From positions 202,107,322 to 202,171,321 of the forward strand of contig CM060680.1 of NCBI GenBank assembly GCA_030686995.1: a DNA stretch of 64,000 bases, given 5' to 3'. Within the stretch, counting starts at the first letter, position 1. Each line of letters starts with the position of its first letter. The notes under the pieces were generated by a model. That model saw only the letters and a program-made list of their open reading frames with translations, made no database searches and had not been told where the DNA came from. The stretch comes from Artemisia argyi. Lineage: Eukaryota > Streptophyta > Magnoliopsida > Asterales > Asteraceae. Of this stretch, positions 62,377 to 64,000 are shown piece by piece. Both the position numbers and the translations under genes were made by a program.

Positions 62377-64000
62377 AAATCCCCCCGACTAAAGTATTGC
62401 CGTGTCCTCACGCAATGTGATCAATTCACGCTTTTGGGATAAATAATTTCAAAACTCTTTTTACTAACTTTGAAAAGTAGCAAGGCGGTTCGAAAGAAGT
62501 AATAAAACCATTTATTCCCGAAAAAACGCTCCATTTTCCAAGATTTTCCTTTTTTACCTTTATTCCATTTACACTTTTTATTATTTTTTTTTGTACTTTT
62601 CCATACTTCACATTTGTGACGGTTTCTTGAACTTTCATTATCTTGCAATAATTATTAGGGTCGACAAGTAGAAACACTTCTATTTAAGAAGCGACCATAC
62701 GGATAAAAATCGTCATCCTTGATTTTTCACGAGTCCCCAAACTAAGCGTACAAACGAGATCACAGCTTATCTACAAATTAGATGCTAACACTACTCATAA
62801 CAGTTACTTGTGGAAACTTCTTACTCCCATTTCCTAGGTTTTGTATCTCAATATTTTATTTTGTTGAGAAATGAATTGCTTCATATTTTCTCGTTTCGAT
62901 ACTTTTTAGTCCGATAGTGATACCTAAGTTAAAACGATAAGTAGTTATTCATTTTCTCTTAAGAACCACTGCAATAGAAATTCGGTCCACATCAAGGAAT
63001 TGGGATACATACAATATCAAAGATATAAGTTGCGGAGTACGATCATGTGCACCTCATGTGACTGATTACTAATCACTTATCACATGCACCTCACGCGCCA
63101 ACAACTTATTTACATACATAAGCTCTTATTCAACAGTACTTCAACTTTCATTTTTTTTCACTTTTCACTTTTTTTTTTTTTACTTTTCATACTTTTTTCT
63201 TTCTTTCTTGACTTTTTTCTCAACATCAATGGAAGCTTATCGGGTAGCTCCAAAACCACATAGATAATCAACTTTTGACTTTTGATTTTTTCACTTTTTT
63301 CTCTTATTTTTGATGTTCCTTGATATGTACCCAATTTCTAAAGCAAAAATTCTCTTAAGAAAACAAAGAACTAAATATTATTCAAACCTAAATACCACTA
63401 ATTAACCTAGAACATCTATTTATATATTGGTGACGTTTCTGATGGGAGTAAAAAGCCACAAGTACCTCTCATGAGCTCTAAAGAGAACCACTACTCCACG
63501 TTTAGCATCTAACTTCTAAATAAACTCTATCATTTCTCGCTCTTCGCAATTTAAGATTCCAAATAATGAAACCCGCGAATACTTAGCCGATAATCAGCCA
63601 CGCATATATAAAGTCAGTTATGGAAACTTGCAAATTCTAGAAGAAGAATTCGCGTTTTCTAGCTCCTTATGTAAAAGACTAGCGAAAGCTTTTAAGTTGC
63701 GCATGTATAAAGTCAAGTACGGGAACTTGCAGATTCTTAAGAAAAAATTCGCATTTTATAGCTCCTGATGTACAAAACTAGCACAAGCTTATGTGATCAT
63801 CATTGGTTAAAGGAACAAGCTAGGGCTCAACACGCCCGGTCAAGTCAAAATATTTATTCCTACTCTCGCCAGCAAGAAAGTCAACAAGGTGTCAAAACAC
63901 TTATTCAAACTTTATTATATTTTTCACGACTTTTCAACTTTTTCACATCTTTTTGTGCTTTTTCATGACATTTTCTTTCAAAATTTTTGAATTTTTCAAT
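62377..64000 (-). mobile_element. internal 3' non-coding region of the reverse gypsy element
   Basis: Begins with the polypurine tract (minus strand) and runs to the window edge without a recognisable pol domain. A long non-coding stretch between pol and the 3' LTR is usual for Tat/Athila elements. It has T-rich runs and a twofold repeat of about 99-bp period at 63601-63785 (cgcatatataaagtca, gaaacttgca, tagctcctta words). Confidence 0.55.

Overview
The window is nuclear DNA of a flowering plant. It has spliced genes with GT-AG introns, plant-type proteins (TORTIFOLIA1-like, PPR, ankyrin/PGG) and several classes of plant transposon. A daisy-family (Asteraceae) genome is my best guess, from the style of the retrotransposons and the gag-ankyrin-PGG protein. 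That placement is inference, not shown by a marker. There is no bacterial or organellar gene set, tRNA, rRNA or CRISPR array that I can see.

Layout. 1-9.5 kb: the 3' end of a probable hAT transposon, a Pack-MULE carrying a broken PPR fragment (1392-2618), and a direct duplication of about 1.5 kb (3735-5210 and 6279-8030) with a hAT MITE between the copies. 9.5-14.7 kb: a tiny Helitron, then a decayed larger Helitron that keeps the C-terminal end of its Pif1 helicase and a captured, intron-bearing EIF1AD gene copy. 14.7-21.3 kb: MITEs, microsatellites and short duplications. 21.3-25.5 kb: a TORTIFOLIA1-like microtubule-protein gene with one internal stop and a missing 3' end. 26.0-28.1 kb: minus-strand, intron-containing fragments of clathrin heavy chain and of a METTL-type tRNA methyltransferase. 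28.9-33.6 kb: the one gene that looks intact, a six-exon minus-strand gene (777 aa predicted) joining a Copia-type gag domain, ankyrin repeats and a PGG membrane domain. 34.3-38.2 kb: hAT MITEs, a local duplication and a PIF/Harbinger-like element that holds only ORF1. 40.6-45.3 kb: a solo LTR nested inside another solo LTR, each with a 5-bp target duplication. 45.6-64 kb: a four-level nest. A Ty3/gypsy chromovirus is entered in its 3' LTR by a Copia element, that one in its gag by a second Copia element, and that one in its protease by a reverse-oriented, probably Tat/Athila-like element running off the right edge.

How it works together: this is a transposon-rich gene-poor interval. The host genes are the ankyrin-PGG gene (apparently complete) and the TORTIFOLIA1-like gene (damaged). 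Most other coding sequence is transposon protein or gene fragments, some carried by Helitron and MULE elements. Boundaries marked with target duplications are firm; superfamily names for MITEs without target duplications are tentative.
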